5,117 nt of DNA from the NCBI GenBank assembly GCA_016197345.1, contig JACPVY010000281.1, positions 1 to 5,117 of the forward strand, in the 5' to 3' direction. The position numbers were made by a program, and so were the translations under genes. Every line of letters begins with the position of its first letter. Position 1 is the stretch's first letter. Of this stretch, positions 1 to 5,117 are shown in pieces. The stretch is from Burkholderiales bacterium. Lineage in GTDB: Bacteria > Pseudomonadota > Gammaproteobacteria > Burkholderiales > Burkholderiaceae_D. The notes beneath the pieces were generated by a model. That model had not been told where the DNA came from. It saw only the letters and a list, made by a program, of their open reading frames with translations, and searched no databases.

Positions 1-510
1 CTCGCACAGTTCTTTGACGAATGGCGCTTGAATCAAACGGCGCTTGTTGTGGCGTGCTTTATGCCAAGGATCGGGGAAGAAGATGTGGATGCCCGCTAGG
101 CTATTTGGTGCCAACATATTGCGTAGCACTTCGACTGCATCGTGCTGTATCACGCGCAAATTCGTCAGTTTTTGTTCGTCGATCAGCTTCAACATGCTAC
201 CGACGCCGGGGGTATGCACTTCAACGCCGATGAAATCGATCTCCGGCAAAATTTTCGCGATATGGGCCGTGGTATCGCCCATGCCAAAGCCAATTTCCAG
301 CACACATGGCGCGTTGCGGCCAAACACTTTGCTGTAATCGACGATTTCTTTCGCATACGGCAGGCAAAATTGCGGCCCTAGCGTCTCTAGCGCACGCGCT
401 TGCGCATTCGACAAGCGGCCAGCGCGCGTGACGAAACTGCGAATGCGGTGATCTAGTGGGTCGTATAGCATGGGGCGCGCTGGCCCTTGTTCGATATCGT
501 GGTCTGACAT
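1..510 (-). CDS. trmB: tRNA (guanine-N7-)-methyltransferase, N-terminal 170 residues (3' end outside window)
   Basis: TrmB transfers a methyl group from S-adenosylmethionine to N7 of guanine 46 in the variable loop of many tRNAs, in the cytoplasm. The reverse-strand translation shows the SAM-binding glycine-rich loop LEIGFGMGD (residues 71-79), the acidic residue E97 in FIGVEVH that should contact the SAM ribose, an HDA motif at 123-125, and the family signature [15 protein letters not shown] (144-158), which holds catalytic and tRNA-binding residues. The reading frame is open through the left edge; the family is usually about 220-250 residues, so roughly a quarter to a third is missing. The start is uncertain. 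The chosen ATG at 510 has no clear Shine-Dalgarno; an in-frame ATG at 537 would add nine residues, and one at 471 (MLYDPLDHR) would remove 13. The gene lies just 3' of a tRNA-Gly on the same strand, so the two are probably co-transcribed. The product identification is firm; only the start is open. Confidence 0.95.
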   Translation of the reverse strand, partial: MSDHDIEQGPARPMLYDPLDHRIRSFVTRAGRLSNAQARALETLGPQFCLPYAKEIVDYSKVFGRNAPCVLEIGFGMGDTTAHIAKILPEIDFIGVEVHTPGVGSMLKLIDEQKLTNLRVIQHDAVEVLRNMLAPNSLAGIHIFFPDPWHKARHNKRRLIQAPFVKELCE

Positions 511-547
511 GGGCTTTGGCGTAACGAGAAAATACATTGGAACAGAT

Positions 548-621
548 TGGAGCGGGTGAAGGGGATCGAACCCTCGTCTTAAGCTTGGGAAGCTTCTGCT
601 CTACCATTGAGCTACACCCGC
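548..621 (-). tRNA. tRNA-Gly, anticodon CCC, CCA encoded
   Basis: The reverse strand folds into a full cloverleaf of 74 nt including an encoded CCA. The acceptor arms GCGGGTG and CACCCGC pair perfectly. The D arm is GCTC/GAGC with a 7-nt loop, and the T arm is GAGGG/CCCTT around TTCGATC. The anticodon loop is TTCCCAA, giving CCC (plus-strand 587-589), which reads GGG glycine codons; the discriminator is T. It closely resembles the E. coli CCC-glycine tRNA as I remember it. The anticodon stem has four Watson-Crick pairs plus a G-A opposition at 27-43. The four-base variable loop is AGAC, so position 46 is A and this tRNA should not itself be a TrmB substrate. The trmB start lies 37 nt downstream (10 nt if the upstream ATG is used). 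Confidence 0.96.
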
Positions 622-634
622 GTGCAGGTCCGAC

Positions 635-663
635 ATTCTAAGCGGAACCGCGAAGTTTCGCAA
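635..663 (-). promoter_or_regulatory. Sigma-70-type promoter for tRNA-Gly (and probably trmB)
   Basis: On the minus strand, TTGCGA (658-663) and TAGAAT (635-640) are separated by exactly 17 nt. The matches to consensus are 4/6 for the -35 box and 5/6 for the -10 box. The mature tRNA 5' end lies 13 nt beyond the -10 box, so a start near 628 would leave a short 5' leader for RNase P. The bases after the -10 box (GTCGGACC) are GC-rich, as in stable-RNA promoters under growth-rate or stringent control; that regulation is an inference. Confidence 0.7.
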
Positions 664-842
664 ATGCTTGCAGCAGTTGTTAGAAATTTGCTTGTTTTGC
701 ACGCTTCACAGAGCGCTTGACGGCAGCATCGAAAGTCAGCGCTAGCGCGGCGAATTTATTTAACAAGCAATGTTCGTTGTCGTACATACCTCCTTTTGCC
801 CGCGTTGCATGATTCAAGCATATCCACAAAGGAGAATGCCCC

Positions 843-1328
843 ATGGTAACTAAACCACATGATGCAATCACGATGTTGATTGCCGATCACAAGAATGTCA
901 GAGCACTGTTTGCACAGTATGAAAAGCTCAGCGACCGTTCTAAGGTAAACAAGAAAAAATTAGCAGATCAGATATGCCATGAACTGCTGATGCATGCGCA
1001 AATCGAGGAGCAGATTTTCTATCCAGCAGTACGCAAACCTATCCACGACGATGCTTTGATGGACGAAGCGTTGGTCGAGCATGCCAATGCGAAAGAATTG
1101 ATTGAGCAAATCATGGCAATGGACCCGGATGACGAGCTCTATGATGCCAAGGTCAAGGTCTTGTCAGAGCAGATCGAGCACCATGTTGGCGAGGAAGAAG
1201 ACGATATGTTTCTTCAAGTGCGTAAAACGAAGCTTGATCTCAATGCTTTAGGTGCCGAGATGGCCGAGTTGAAAGAGCGCAGCAGCGCTGAACCTGCCTT
1301 ATCCATGCTATTTCATTCAGGAGTGTAA
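843..1328 (+). CDS. Hemerythrin-like HHE-domain protein, copy 1
   Basis: A 161-residue, apparently cytoplasmic four-helix-bundle protein of the hemerythrin/HHE cation-binding family, whose members bind a diiron (sometimes other metal) centre and handle or sense O2, NO, iron or oxidants. Likely ligands occur in the expected order: H16 (IADHKN), H51xxxE55 (MHAQIEEQIFYPAV), H80 (LVEHANAKEL) and HH113-114 with E117/E118 (EQIEHHVGEEED). There is no signal peptide or membrane segment. The ATG at 843 is preceded by a strong AAAGGAG at 828-834 with 8-nt spacing, which fixes the start. It is the first gene of a tight cluster: the next gene starts 2 nt after its stop. Copy 2 (2451-2936) has the same length and is about 57% identical by hand count without gaps. 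Copy 1 differs in having MFLQVR where copy 2 has IFPKVR after the last helix motif. The family assignment is secure; the ligand and physiological role are not known from sequence. Confidence 0.92.
   Translation: MVTKPHDAITMLIADHKNVRALFAQYEKLSDRSKVNKKKLADQICHELLMHAQIEEQIFYPAVRKPIHDDALMDEALVEHANAKELIEQIMAMDPDDELYDAKVKVLSEQIEHHVGEEEDDMFLQVRKTKLDLNALGAEMAELKERSSAEPALSMLFHSGV
1319..1323 (+). promoter_or_regulatory. Ribosome binding site embedded in the end of hemerythrin copy 1
   Basis: AGGAG sits inside the last codons of the upstream gene and 7 nt before the ATG at 1331. With only two bases between the TAA and this ATG, the membrane-protein gene is probably translationally coupled to the hemerythrin gene. 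Confidence 0.75.
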
Positions 1329-1330
1329 TC

Positions 1331-2236
1331 ATGACAGCACAAGTTATGTCAGAACAAGCTTTTGCACTCGATAGTGCCGATGATGGGCGCTCTTTCGGTG
1401 TTTCTTGGGCCGCAGTTTTCGCAGGTGCCGCCGCCGCAGCGGCACTATCATTCATTTTATTATTGCTCGGCGTCGGTTTGGGCTTATCGTCGATTTCGCC
1501 GTATACCTATAACGCGATGCCAGTCAGTGTGGTGACGGTTGGATGGATCGCTTTCATGCAATTAGCCGCTTCAGGTGTTGGGGGCTATATCGCCGGGCGT
1601 TTGCGGATGAAGTGGACCAACGTACATGATGATGAAGTGTATTTTCGCGATACCGCGCATGGTTTGTTGGCTTGGGCGGTGACGACGCTAGTCATGGTCG
1701 CTTTGCTGGCAAGTGGTATCAAGACCATGCTAGGCGGCGCGTTCACAGCGGGAAGCGTGGTGGCAGCGGGCGCCGTTGCAGGTAGCATGGTCGATAGCAA
1801 TGCCGAAAACCGGACGGGTTATTTTTCCGACATGCTGCTGCGTTCTGCCACAAGCGATGGTGGGAGTAGCGATTTGCAACGCACCGAAGTGGGCAAAATC
1901 GTGACCTCTAGCTTGGCTGAAGGTAGATTGACGGCCGATGATCGCGCCTATCTGACACAAACCGTGATTAAACGCACGGGTTTGAGTCAGCTTGATGCTG
2001 AACGTCGCGTGGACGATATCTATGGGCGTGCAGTGAAAGCTGCGGCCGATGCGAAAGAAAAAGCGATGCAGTTAGCCGATGAAACCCGTAAAGCCGCTGC
2101 GCATTCTGCTTTGTGGATGTTTGTCACCCTACTGTTTGGCGCATTTATTGCCAGTTTAGCGGCCACGCTAGGTGGACGTAGACGCGACGACGTGCGTATC
2201 CATTTACGTCCAAACGTGTCCCCTAAATCAATGTGA
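1331..2236 (+). CDS. Multi-spanning membrane protein of unknown function with a large soluble segment
   Basis: A 301-residue protein I cannot assign to a characterised family; similar proteins are, as I recall, annotated as hypothetical or 'PhnA-like' membrane proteins. Hydrophobic segments are visible at about 25-51 (Ala/Leu/Gly-rich), 64-90, 110-132, 134-152 and 259-281. Between the fourth and fifth lies a hydrophilic stretch of about 105 residues (153-257). It ends in an Ala/Lys/Glu-rich, probably helical, segment near 230-257 (VKAAADAKEKAMQLADETRK). A charged RGRLRMKW-type cluster follows segment 2, and GGRRRDD follows the last, suggesting those ends are cytoplasmic. The motif FRDTAHGLLAWAVTT (105-119) leads into segment 3 and looks like a conserved family signature. 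The ATG at 1331 has an AGGAG 7 nt upstream; a second Met at residue 6 is less well placed. It lies 2 nt after hemerythrin copy 1 and 13 nt before a 24-codon hydrophobic ORF, implying one transcript. No catalytic motif is visible. Confidence 0.88.
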   Translation: MTAQVMSEQAFALDSADDGRSFGVSWAAVFAGAAAAAALSFILLLLGVGLGLSSISPYTYNAMPVSVVTVGWIAFMQLAASGVGGYIAGRLRMKWTNVHDDEVYFRDTAHGLLAWAVTTLVMVALLASGIKTMLGGAFTAGSVVAAGAVAGSMVDSNAENRTGYFSDMLLRSATSDGGSSDLQRTEVGKIVTSSLAEGRLTADDRAYLTQTVIKRTGLSQLDAERRVDDIYGRAVKAAADAKEKAMQLADETRKAAAHSALWMFVTLLFGAFIASLAATLGGRRRDDVRIHLRPNVSPKSM

Positions 2237-2249
2237 ATGGGAGAAAATA

Positions 2250-2324
2250 ATGCGCTCTATTTTGTTGCTCTTATTAGGCATACCGATTCCCTTGGTGATC
2301 TTGATTGCGCTGTTTGTGCATTGA
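2250..2324 (+). CDS. 24-residue hydrophobic small membrane protein
   Basis: A short ORF of 24 codons plus TGA. It begins MRSILLLLLGIPIP and continues with a run of Leu, Val, Ile and Ala before ending FVH. After the Met-Arg start, essentially the whole peptide is one hydrophobic segment with a Gly-Ile-Pro-Ile-Pro kink in the middle, so a single membrane-inserted helix is the likely form. A good Shine-Dalgarno, GGGAG at 2239-2243, lies 6 nt before the ATG, and the start is 13 nt after the stop of the membrane-protein gene. I have a general memory of similar tiny proteins with a GIPIP core in other Proteobacteria annotated as hypothetical, but cannot verify it. Chance is possible for an ORF this short. 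The Shine-Dalgarno, position in the cluster and clean membrane-helix composition argue that it is translated. Function unknown; it could be a small partner of the preceding membrane protein. Confidence 0.72.
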   Translation: MRSILLLLLGIPIPLVILIALFVH

Positions 2325-2436
2325 CGATCAGCTAGGAAGTGCCGCTGCTTGGCCAGAAAAGCTCTTTGCAAGCGAGTGTGGTTGGCTGACGCCGCTACCT
2401 CGCCTGCCATTGCCACAGTATTCGCACTTAGAAACC

Positions 2437-2443
2437 AAGGAGG
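2437..2443 (+). promoter_or_regulatory. Strong ribosome binding site that sets the start of hemerythrin copy 2
   Basis: AAGGAGG is a perfect anti-Shine-Dalgarno match 7 nt before the ATG at 2451. The frame is open 34 codons further upstream to a TTG at 2349, but that extension has no ribosome binding site and no counterpart in copy 1, so 2451 is the start. Confidence 0.88.
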
Positions 2444-2450
2444 CTATCCC

Positions 2451-2936
2451 ATGACAAATCAGCGCCACGATGCAGTTGCGATGTTGATCAGCGAACATCA
2501 CAGTACAAAAGCCTTGTTTCAGCAATTTGAAAAGCTTTGCGATCCCTCATTTGTGATTAAGAAAAAATTGGCTGAACAAATCTGTAACGAACTGATGACC
2601 CATATGGAGATGGAAGAACAGGTTTTTTATCCTGCGGTGCGGGCGGCAGTGAAGGAAGATGACGAAATCGACGAAGCCTTGGTTGAGCATAGCAGCGCCA
2701 AAGAATTGATCCAGCAAATCATGGCGATGGAAGTGGGCGAGGATTTGTATGACGCTAAGCTCAAAGTGCTACAGGAACAGATTGAGCACCACACTGGCGA
2801 AGAGGAAAACGAGATTTTCCCGAAAGTCCGGGAAACCAAGGTCGATTTGGTCGCCTTGGGTGTGCAAATGGCAGGATTCAAAGTGAAGCGCGGGACTTTG
2901 CCATCACTAGCCGACGCGGTGCATGCGGGCAGTTAA
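2451..2936 (+). CDS. Hemerythrin-like HHE-domain protein, copy 2
   Basis: A 161-residue HHE cation-binding protein, paralogous to the product at 843-1328 and alignable with it end to end without gaps (about 91 of 161 identical by hand count). All presumed metal ligands are kept at the same positions: H16 (within SEHHST), H51xxxE55 (THMEMEEQVFYPAV), H80 (LVEHSSAKEL) and HH113-114 with E117/E118 (EQIEHHTGEEENEIF). The shared core segments FYPAVR, DEALVEH and QIMAM are the most conserved; the last 17 residues differ almost completely. It carries an extra His at 17 and Cys at 30 compared with copy 1; Cys45 is shared. No signal peptide or membrane segment. It starts 126 nt after the 24-codon ORF, a gap in which I see no convincing promoter or terminator, so read-through from the cluster is likely but a separate start cannot be excluded. 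As for copy 1, the family is clear and the ligand (O2, NO, iron) is not. Confidence 0.92.
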   Translation: MTNQRHDAVAMLISEHHSTKALFQQFEKLCDPSFVIKKKLAEQICNELMTHMEMEEQVFYPAVRAAVKEDDEIDEALVEHSSAKELIQQIMAMEVGEDLYDAKLKVLQEQIEHHTGEEENEIFPKVRETKVDLVALGVQMAGFKVKRGTLPSLADAVHAGS

Positions 2937-2940
2937 TCGG

Positions 2941-2970
2941 GCTAGCGATGCTGATCAAGGCATCGCTAGC
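2941..2970. terminator. Hairpin between convergent genes, possible bidirectional terminator
   Basis: GCTAGCGATGC (2941-2951) and GCATCGCTAGC (2960-2970) form a perfect 11-bp stem around an 8-nt loop. It lies between the stop of hemerythrin copy 2 (2936) and the stop of mnmE on the opposite strand (2988), the place expected for a shared terminator. Neither side has a run of T, so it is not a canonical intrinsic terminator. It may instead act with Rho or protect 3' ends. Confidence 0.6.
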
Positions 2971-2987
2971 GCTAAGTTGGGACTCGT

Positions 2988-4364
2988 TTACTTCCCAATA
3001 CAAAACCGGCTAAAAATCACACCCAACAAATCATCCGGCGTGAATTTACCGGTGATGCTGGATAAGCGCTCTTGTACTTGGCGCAGTTCTTCGGCGAACA
3101 GGTCTAGCATTTGATCATCTTGCGCCGCATGCAATTGCGCTTGTTGCAAATGTTTGCTGGCTGCTTGCAGCGCGATCAAATGGCGTTCGCGTGCCATGTA
3201 CAGCGATTCGCCAGTTTGCTGCCAGCCAGCGACTTTCAATAATTCTTGCCGCAGCAAGGCCATACCTTCGCCTTCTTGCGCCGAAATATATAGATGGACT
3301 TCATCCCCCATTTCATCGCGTGCTGGCTTATGGCCGGACAGGTCGATTTTGTTCCACACCGTCAGCAGTGGCACATTTGCCGGGAAGGCGGCGCGCATTT
3401 CTTCGTCGGCGCTAGTTGGCCCCATGCTAGCGTCGAGCAAATGCAAAATCACATCCGCTTGCGATAGTGCCGCCCATGTGCGTTCGATGCCAATGCGTTC
3501 GACTTCATCCGCGACTTCATGATGGGCGCGGATGCCAGCGGTGTCGATGATATTGAGCGGAATGCCTTCGAGCTGGATAGTTTCAGTGACTTTGTCGCGC
3601 GTGGTGCCAGCAATTGGGGTGACGATGGCGATATCGGCACCAGCGAGGCTATTTAAGAGCGAGGATTTGCCAACATTCGGCAAACCAGCCAGCACCACAT
3701 TCAAGCCTTCACGCAATAGCGCGCCTTGCGAAGCTTGTTGCAAGACTTTTTGCAAGGCGGTCGCGATGCCTTCGAGTTGGCCGCGCGCATTCGATTTCTC
3801 TAAAAAGTCGATTTCTTCTTCGGGAAAATCGAGGGTTGCCTCTACTAACATACGCAAATTCGTGACTTGCTCGACCAGCGTAGTCACTTCGCGCGAAAAA
3901 GCGCCGGACAGTGAGCTAGACGCTGAACGTACCGCCGCTTCAGTCGACGCTTCGATCAAATCGGCAACGCTTTCCGCTTGCGCCAAATCCATCTTGTCAT
4001 TTAAAAAAGCGCGCTGCGTAAATTCACCGGGTTGCGCTAGGCGTACACCCAAGCTTTCGCCCGCTTGCAGGCAGCGCGCGAGCAACATTTGCATCACGGT
4101 GGTGCCGCCATGGCCTTGCAGCTCTAGCACATCTTCACCCGTATAAGAATGCGGGCCGGGGAAATACAACGCGATGCCTTGATCCAAAATCCCACCATCG
4201 GCTTCGCGGAAAGGGAGGTAGGTAGCGTGGCGTGGTTTGAGTGGCTGGCCAAACAAGGCTTGTTGCAAAGGCAGCAGATTTTTGCCGGAAATACGTACCA
4301 CACCAATGCCACCACGTCCGGGTGCGGTGGCGATGGCGGCGATCGGAGAATTATCGAAGTTCAT
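2988..4364 (-). CDS. mnmE: tRNA uridine-5-carboxymethylaminomethyl modification GTPase MnmE
   Basis: MnmE (TrmE), together with MnmG, installs the (carboxymethyl)aminomethyl group on wobble uridine 34 of certain tRNAs, using a methylene- or formyl-folate donor and a potassium-dependent GTPase cycle. The 458-residue product is of normal family length. The N-terminal folate-binding domain begins [20 protein letters not shown] (8-27) and continues with [18 protein letters not shown] (70-87). A helical domain is interrupted by the G domain: G1 GLPNVGKSS (227-235), G2 TTRDK (254-258), G3 DTAG (274-277) and G4 NKID (338-341). The C-terminus is FCIGK, containing the catalytic Cys455. The frame is open 30 codons further upstream, but family members begin at [18 protein letters not shown], so the ATG at 4364 is used. 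No good Shine-Dalgarno precedes it. It is downstream of yidC on the same strand (102-nt gap), the usual order. MnmG is not in the window. Confidence 0.97.
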   Translation of the reverse strand: MNFDNSPIAAIATAPGRGGIGVVRISGKNLLPLQQALFGQPLKPRHATYLPFREADGGILDQGIALYFPGPHSYTGEDVLELQGHGGTTVMQMLLARCLQAGESLGVRLAQPGEFTQRAFLNDKMDLAQAESVADLIEASTEAAVRSASSSLSGAFSREVTTLVEQVTNLRMLVEATLDFPEEEIDFLEKSNARGQLEGIATALQKVLQQASQGALLREGLNVVLAGLPNVGKSSLLNSLAGADIAIVTPIAGTTRDKVTETIQLEGIPLNIIDTAGIRAHHEVADEVERIGIERTWAALSQADVILHLLDASMGPTSADEEMRAAFPANVPLLTVWNKIDLSGHKPARDEMGDEVHLYISAQEGEGMALLRQELLKVAGWQQTGESLYMARERHLIALQAASKHLQQAQLHAAQDDQMLDLFAEELRQVQERLSSITGKFTPDDLLGVIFSRFCIGK

Positions 4365-4419
4365 AGCGTAGACCGTGGCAATAGAGAGGATAGAGATAAA
4401 TGATGAGGCTAGATGGAAC

Positions 4420-4443
4420 AACGGCCTACTTACGCAGGCCGTT
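4420..4443 (-). terminator. Hairpin between yidC and mnmE, possible terminator or attenuator
   Basis: AACGGCCT and AGGCCGTT form a perfect 8-bp GC-centred stem around an 8-nt loop, 23 nt past the yidC stop and 55 nt before the mnmE start. Reading along yidC, the stem is followed by GTTCC rather than a proper U-run; on the opposite strand it is followed by TGTGTTGTC. It could end part of the yidC transcripts, or partially uncouple mnmE from the operon. Strand assignment follows gene context. Confidence 0.5.
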
Positions 4444-4466
4444 TGTGTTGTCAAGGCAAAACGTGC

Positions 4467-5117
4467 TTAGCCTTGGCTAGGTTTGGGCTCAAATTGACGC
4501 GTAATCACCCATTGCTGCGCAATCGACATGATGTTGTTGACGACCCAATATAGCACCAAGCCCGATGGGAAGAAGAAAAACATCACCGAAAATGCGAGTG
4601 GCATATACAACATCATCTTCGCTTGCATAGGATCAGCAGGCGCCGGGTTGAGCTTGGAGGTGATATACATCGAAATCGCGTAAATCACAGGCAAGATATA
4701 CCAAGGATCAGGTGCGGCCAAATTGGTGATCCAGCCAACCCACGGTGCGTTGCGAATTTCAACCGAAGCTTGTAACACCCAATACAGCGACAAGAAAACT
4801 GGCATTTGGATCAAAATCGGCAAGCAACCACCCAAAGGGTTGATTTTTTCCGTTTTGTACAATTCCATCATCGCTTGATTCATCTTCGCCGGATCTTCTT
4901 TGTGACGCTCACGGATCGCTTGAATCTTCGGTGTCACCACTTTCATGCGTGCCATGCTACGGAAGCTAGCAGCAGAGAGTGGGAAGAGCGCGAGTTTGAT
5001 CAAAATCGTGAAAGCCACAATCGTCCAACCCCAGTTGCCTATGCCTTTGTGCAAGGTTTCCATCAACCAAAACATCGGTTTAGCAATCATTGTCAAAAAG
5101 CCATAATCTTTCACCAG
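4467..5117 (-). CDS. yidC: Membrane protein insertase YidC, C-terminal 216 residues (5' end outside window)
   Basis: YidC inserts and folds inner-membrane proteins, alone or with SecYEG. The window holds the conserved insertase core; the frame stays open through the right edge (…LVKDYGFLT), so no start codon is present and the long periplasmic domain is outside. Visible in order: amphipathic helix (about 8-26), first core membrane helix [15 protein letters not shown] (27-41), and the charged cytoplasmic hairpin with [19 protein letters not shown] and [13 protein letters not shown]. Then come a helix around [15 protein letters not shown], a further helix around [14 protein letters not shown], and the final pair containing [22 protein letters not shown]. 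The protein ends in a short tail ([10 protein letters not shown]). Lys41 of this fragment aligns with the groove arginine (R366) of E. coli YidC as I recall it, so a positive charge is kept. It is followed by mnmE on the same strand, matching the conserved yidC-mnmE order. Confidence 0.97.
   Translation of the reverse strand: MVKDYGFLTMIAKPMFWLMETLHKGIGNWGWTIVAFTILIKLALFPLSAASFRSMARMKVVTPKIQAIRERHKEDPAKMNQAMMELYKTEKINPLGGCLPILIQMPVFLSLYWVLQASVEIRNAPWVGWITNLAAPDPWYILPVIYAISMYITSKLNPAPADPMQAKMMLYMPLAFSVMFFFFPSGLVLYWVVNNIMSIAQQWVITRQFEPKPSQG

Noticed and set aside
221..607. 128-codon open frame on the minus strand
   Set aside because: It overlaps trmB in another frame and runs into the tRNA-Gly; TrmB motifs are in the other frame, so this is a shadow.
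760..788. Possible promoter TTAACA, 17 nt, TACATA ahead of the hemerythrin cluster
   Set aside because: The -35 box matches 5/6 but the -10 box only 3/6; many such pairs occur by chance in 200 nt, so I do not annotate it, although a promoter must lie somewhere in 622-827.
548..842. tRNA-Gly as the attachment site for an integrated element carrying the hemerythrin cluster
   Set aside because: The cluster lies on the 5' side of the tRNA rather than the 3' side normally used for integration. No duplicated tRNA 3' end is visible and there is no integrase in the window.
2349..2450. 34-residue N-terminal extension of hemerythrin copy 2 from a TTG
   Set aside because: No ribosome binding site there, no counterpart in copy 1, and a perfect AAGGAGG sits just before the ATG at 2451.
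3532..4146. 204-codon open frame on the plus strand
   Set aside because: It is fully antisense to mnmE, its protein has no recognisable domain and is Ser/Ala/Pro-rich as expected for a shadow frame, and it lacks a ribosome binding site.
4365..4454. 30-residue N-terminal extension of MnmE
   Set aside because: The family begins at the folate-domain strand ([14 protein letters not shown]); the extension runs across the intergenic hairpin and has no Shine-Dalgarno.
1..5117. CRISPR arrays, insertion sequences, riboswitches
   Set aside because: I saw no regularly spaced repeats, no transposase motifs or terminal inverted repeats, and no recognisable riboswitch core in any spacer.

Overview
The window looks like chromosome of a betaproteobacterium, most likely Burkholderiales and possibly Oxalobacteraceae. 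I base this on the style of the YidC, MnmE and TrmB proteins, the moderate GC content and the gene neighbourhood. This is recognition from memory, not a search result.

Layout. From the left edge, the minus strand carries the first 170 codons of trmB (tRNA m7G46 methyltransferase; its 3' end is outside the window). Just upstream of it on the same strand is a complete tRNA-Gly with a CCC anticodon, and upstream of that a good sigma-70-type promoter (TTGCGA, 17 nt, TAGAAT). A 221-nt divergent region follows. A compact plus-strand cluster then runs from 843 to 2936: a 161-aa hemerythrin-like HHE protein, a 301-aa multi-spanning membrane protein of unknown function, a 24-aa hydrophobic peptide gene, and a second 161-aa hemerythrin-like protein. 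An 11-bp perfect hairpin separates this cluster from the convergent minus-strand genes mnmE (complete) and yidC (C-terminal 216 codons; its 5' end is outside the window). A second hairpin lies between yidC and mnmE.

How the genes work together. The two flanks are housekeeping genes for translation and membrane biogenesis: tRNA-Gly and TrmB on one side, YidC insertase and the tRNA U34-modifying GTPase MnmE on the other. YidC followed by MnmE is the usual tail of the rpmH-rnpA-yidD-yidC-mnmE neighbourhood. The central cluster is the less ordinary part. Two paralogous diiron-type four-helix proteins, identical in length and about 57% identical by hand alignment without gaps, bracket a membrane protein and a tiny membrane peptide. 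Start-stop spacings of 2 and 13 nt suggest that the first three genes are one transcription unit. The second hemerythrin follows after 126 nt with its own very strong Shine-Dalgarno. A role in oxygen, NO, iron or oxidative-stress handling at the membrane is a family-based guess; nothing in the sequence identifies the ligand.
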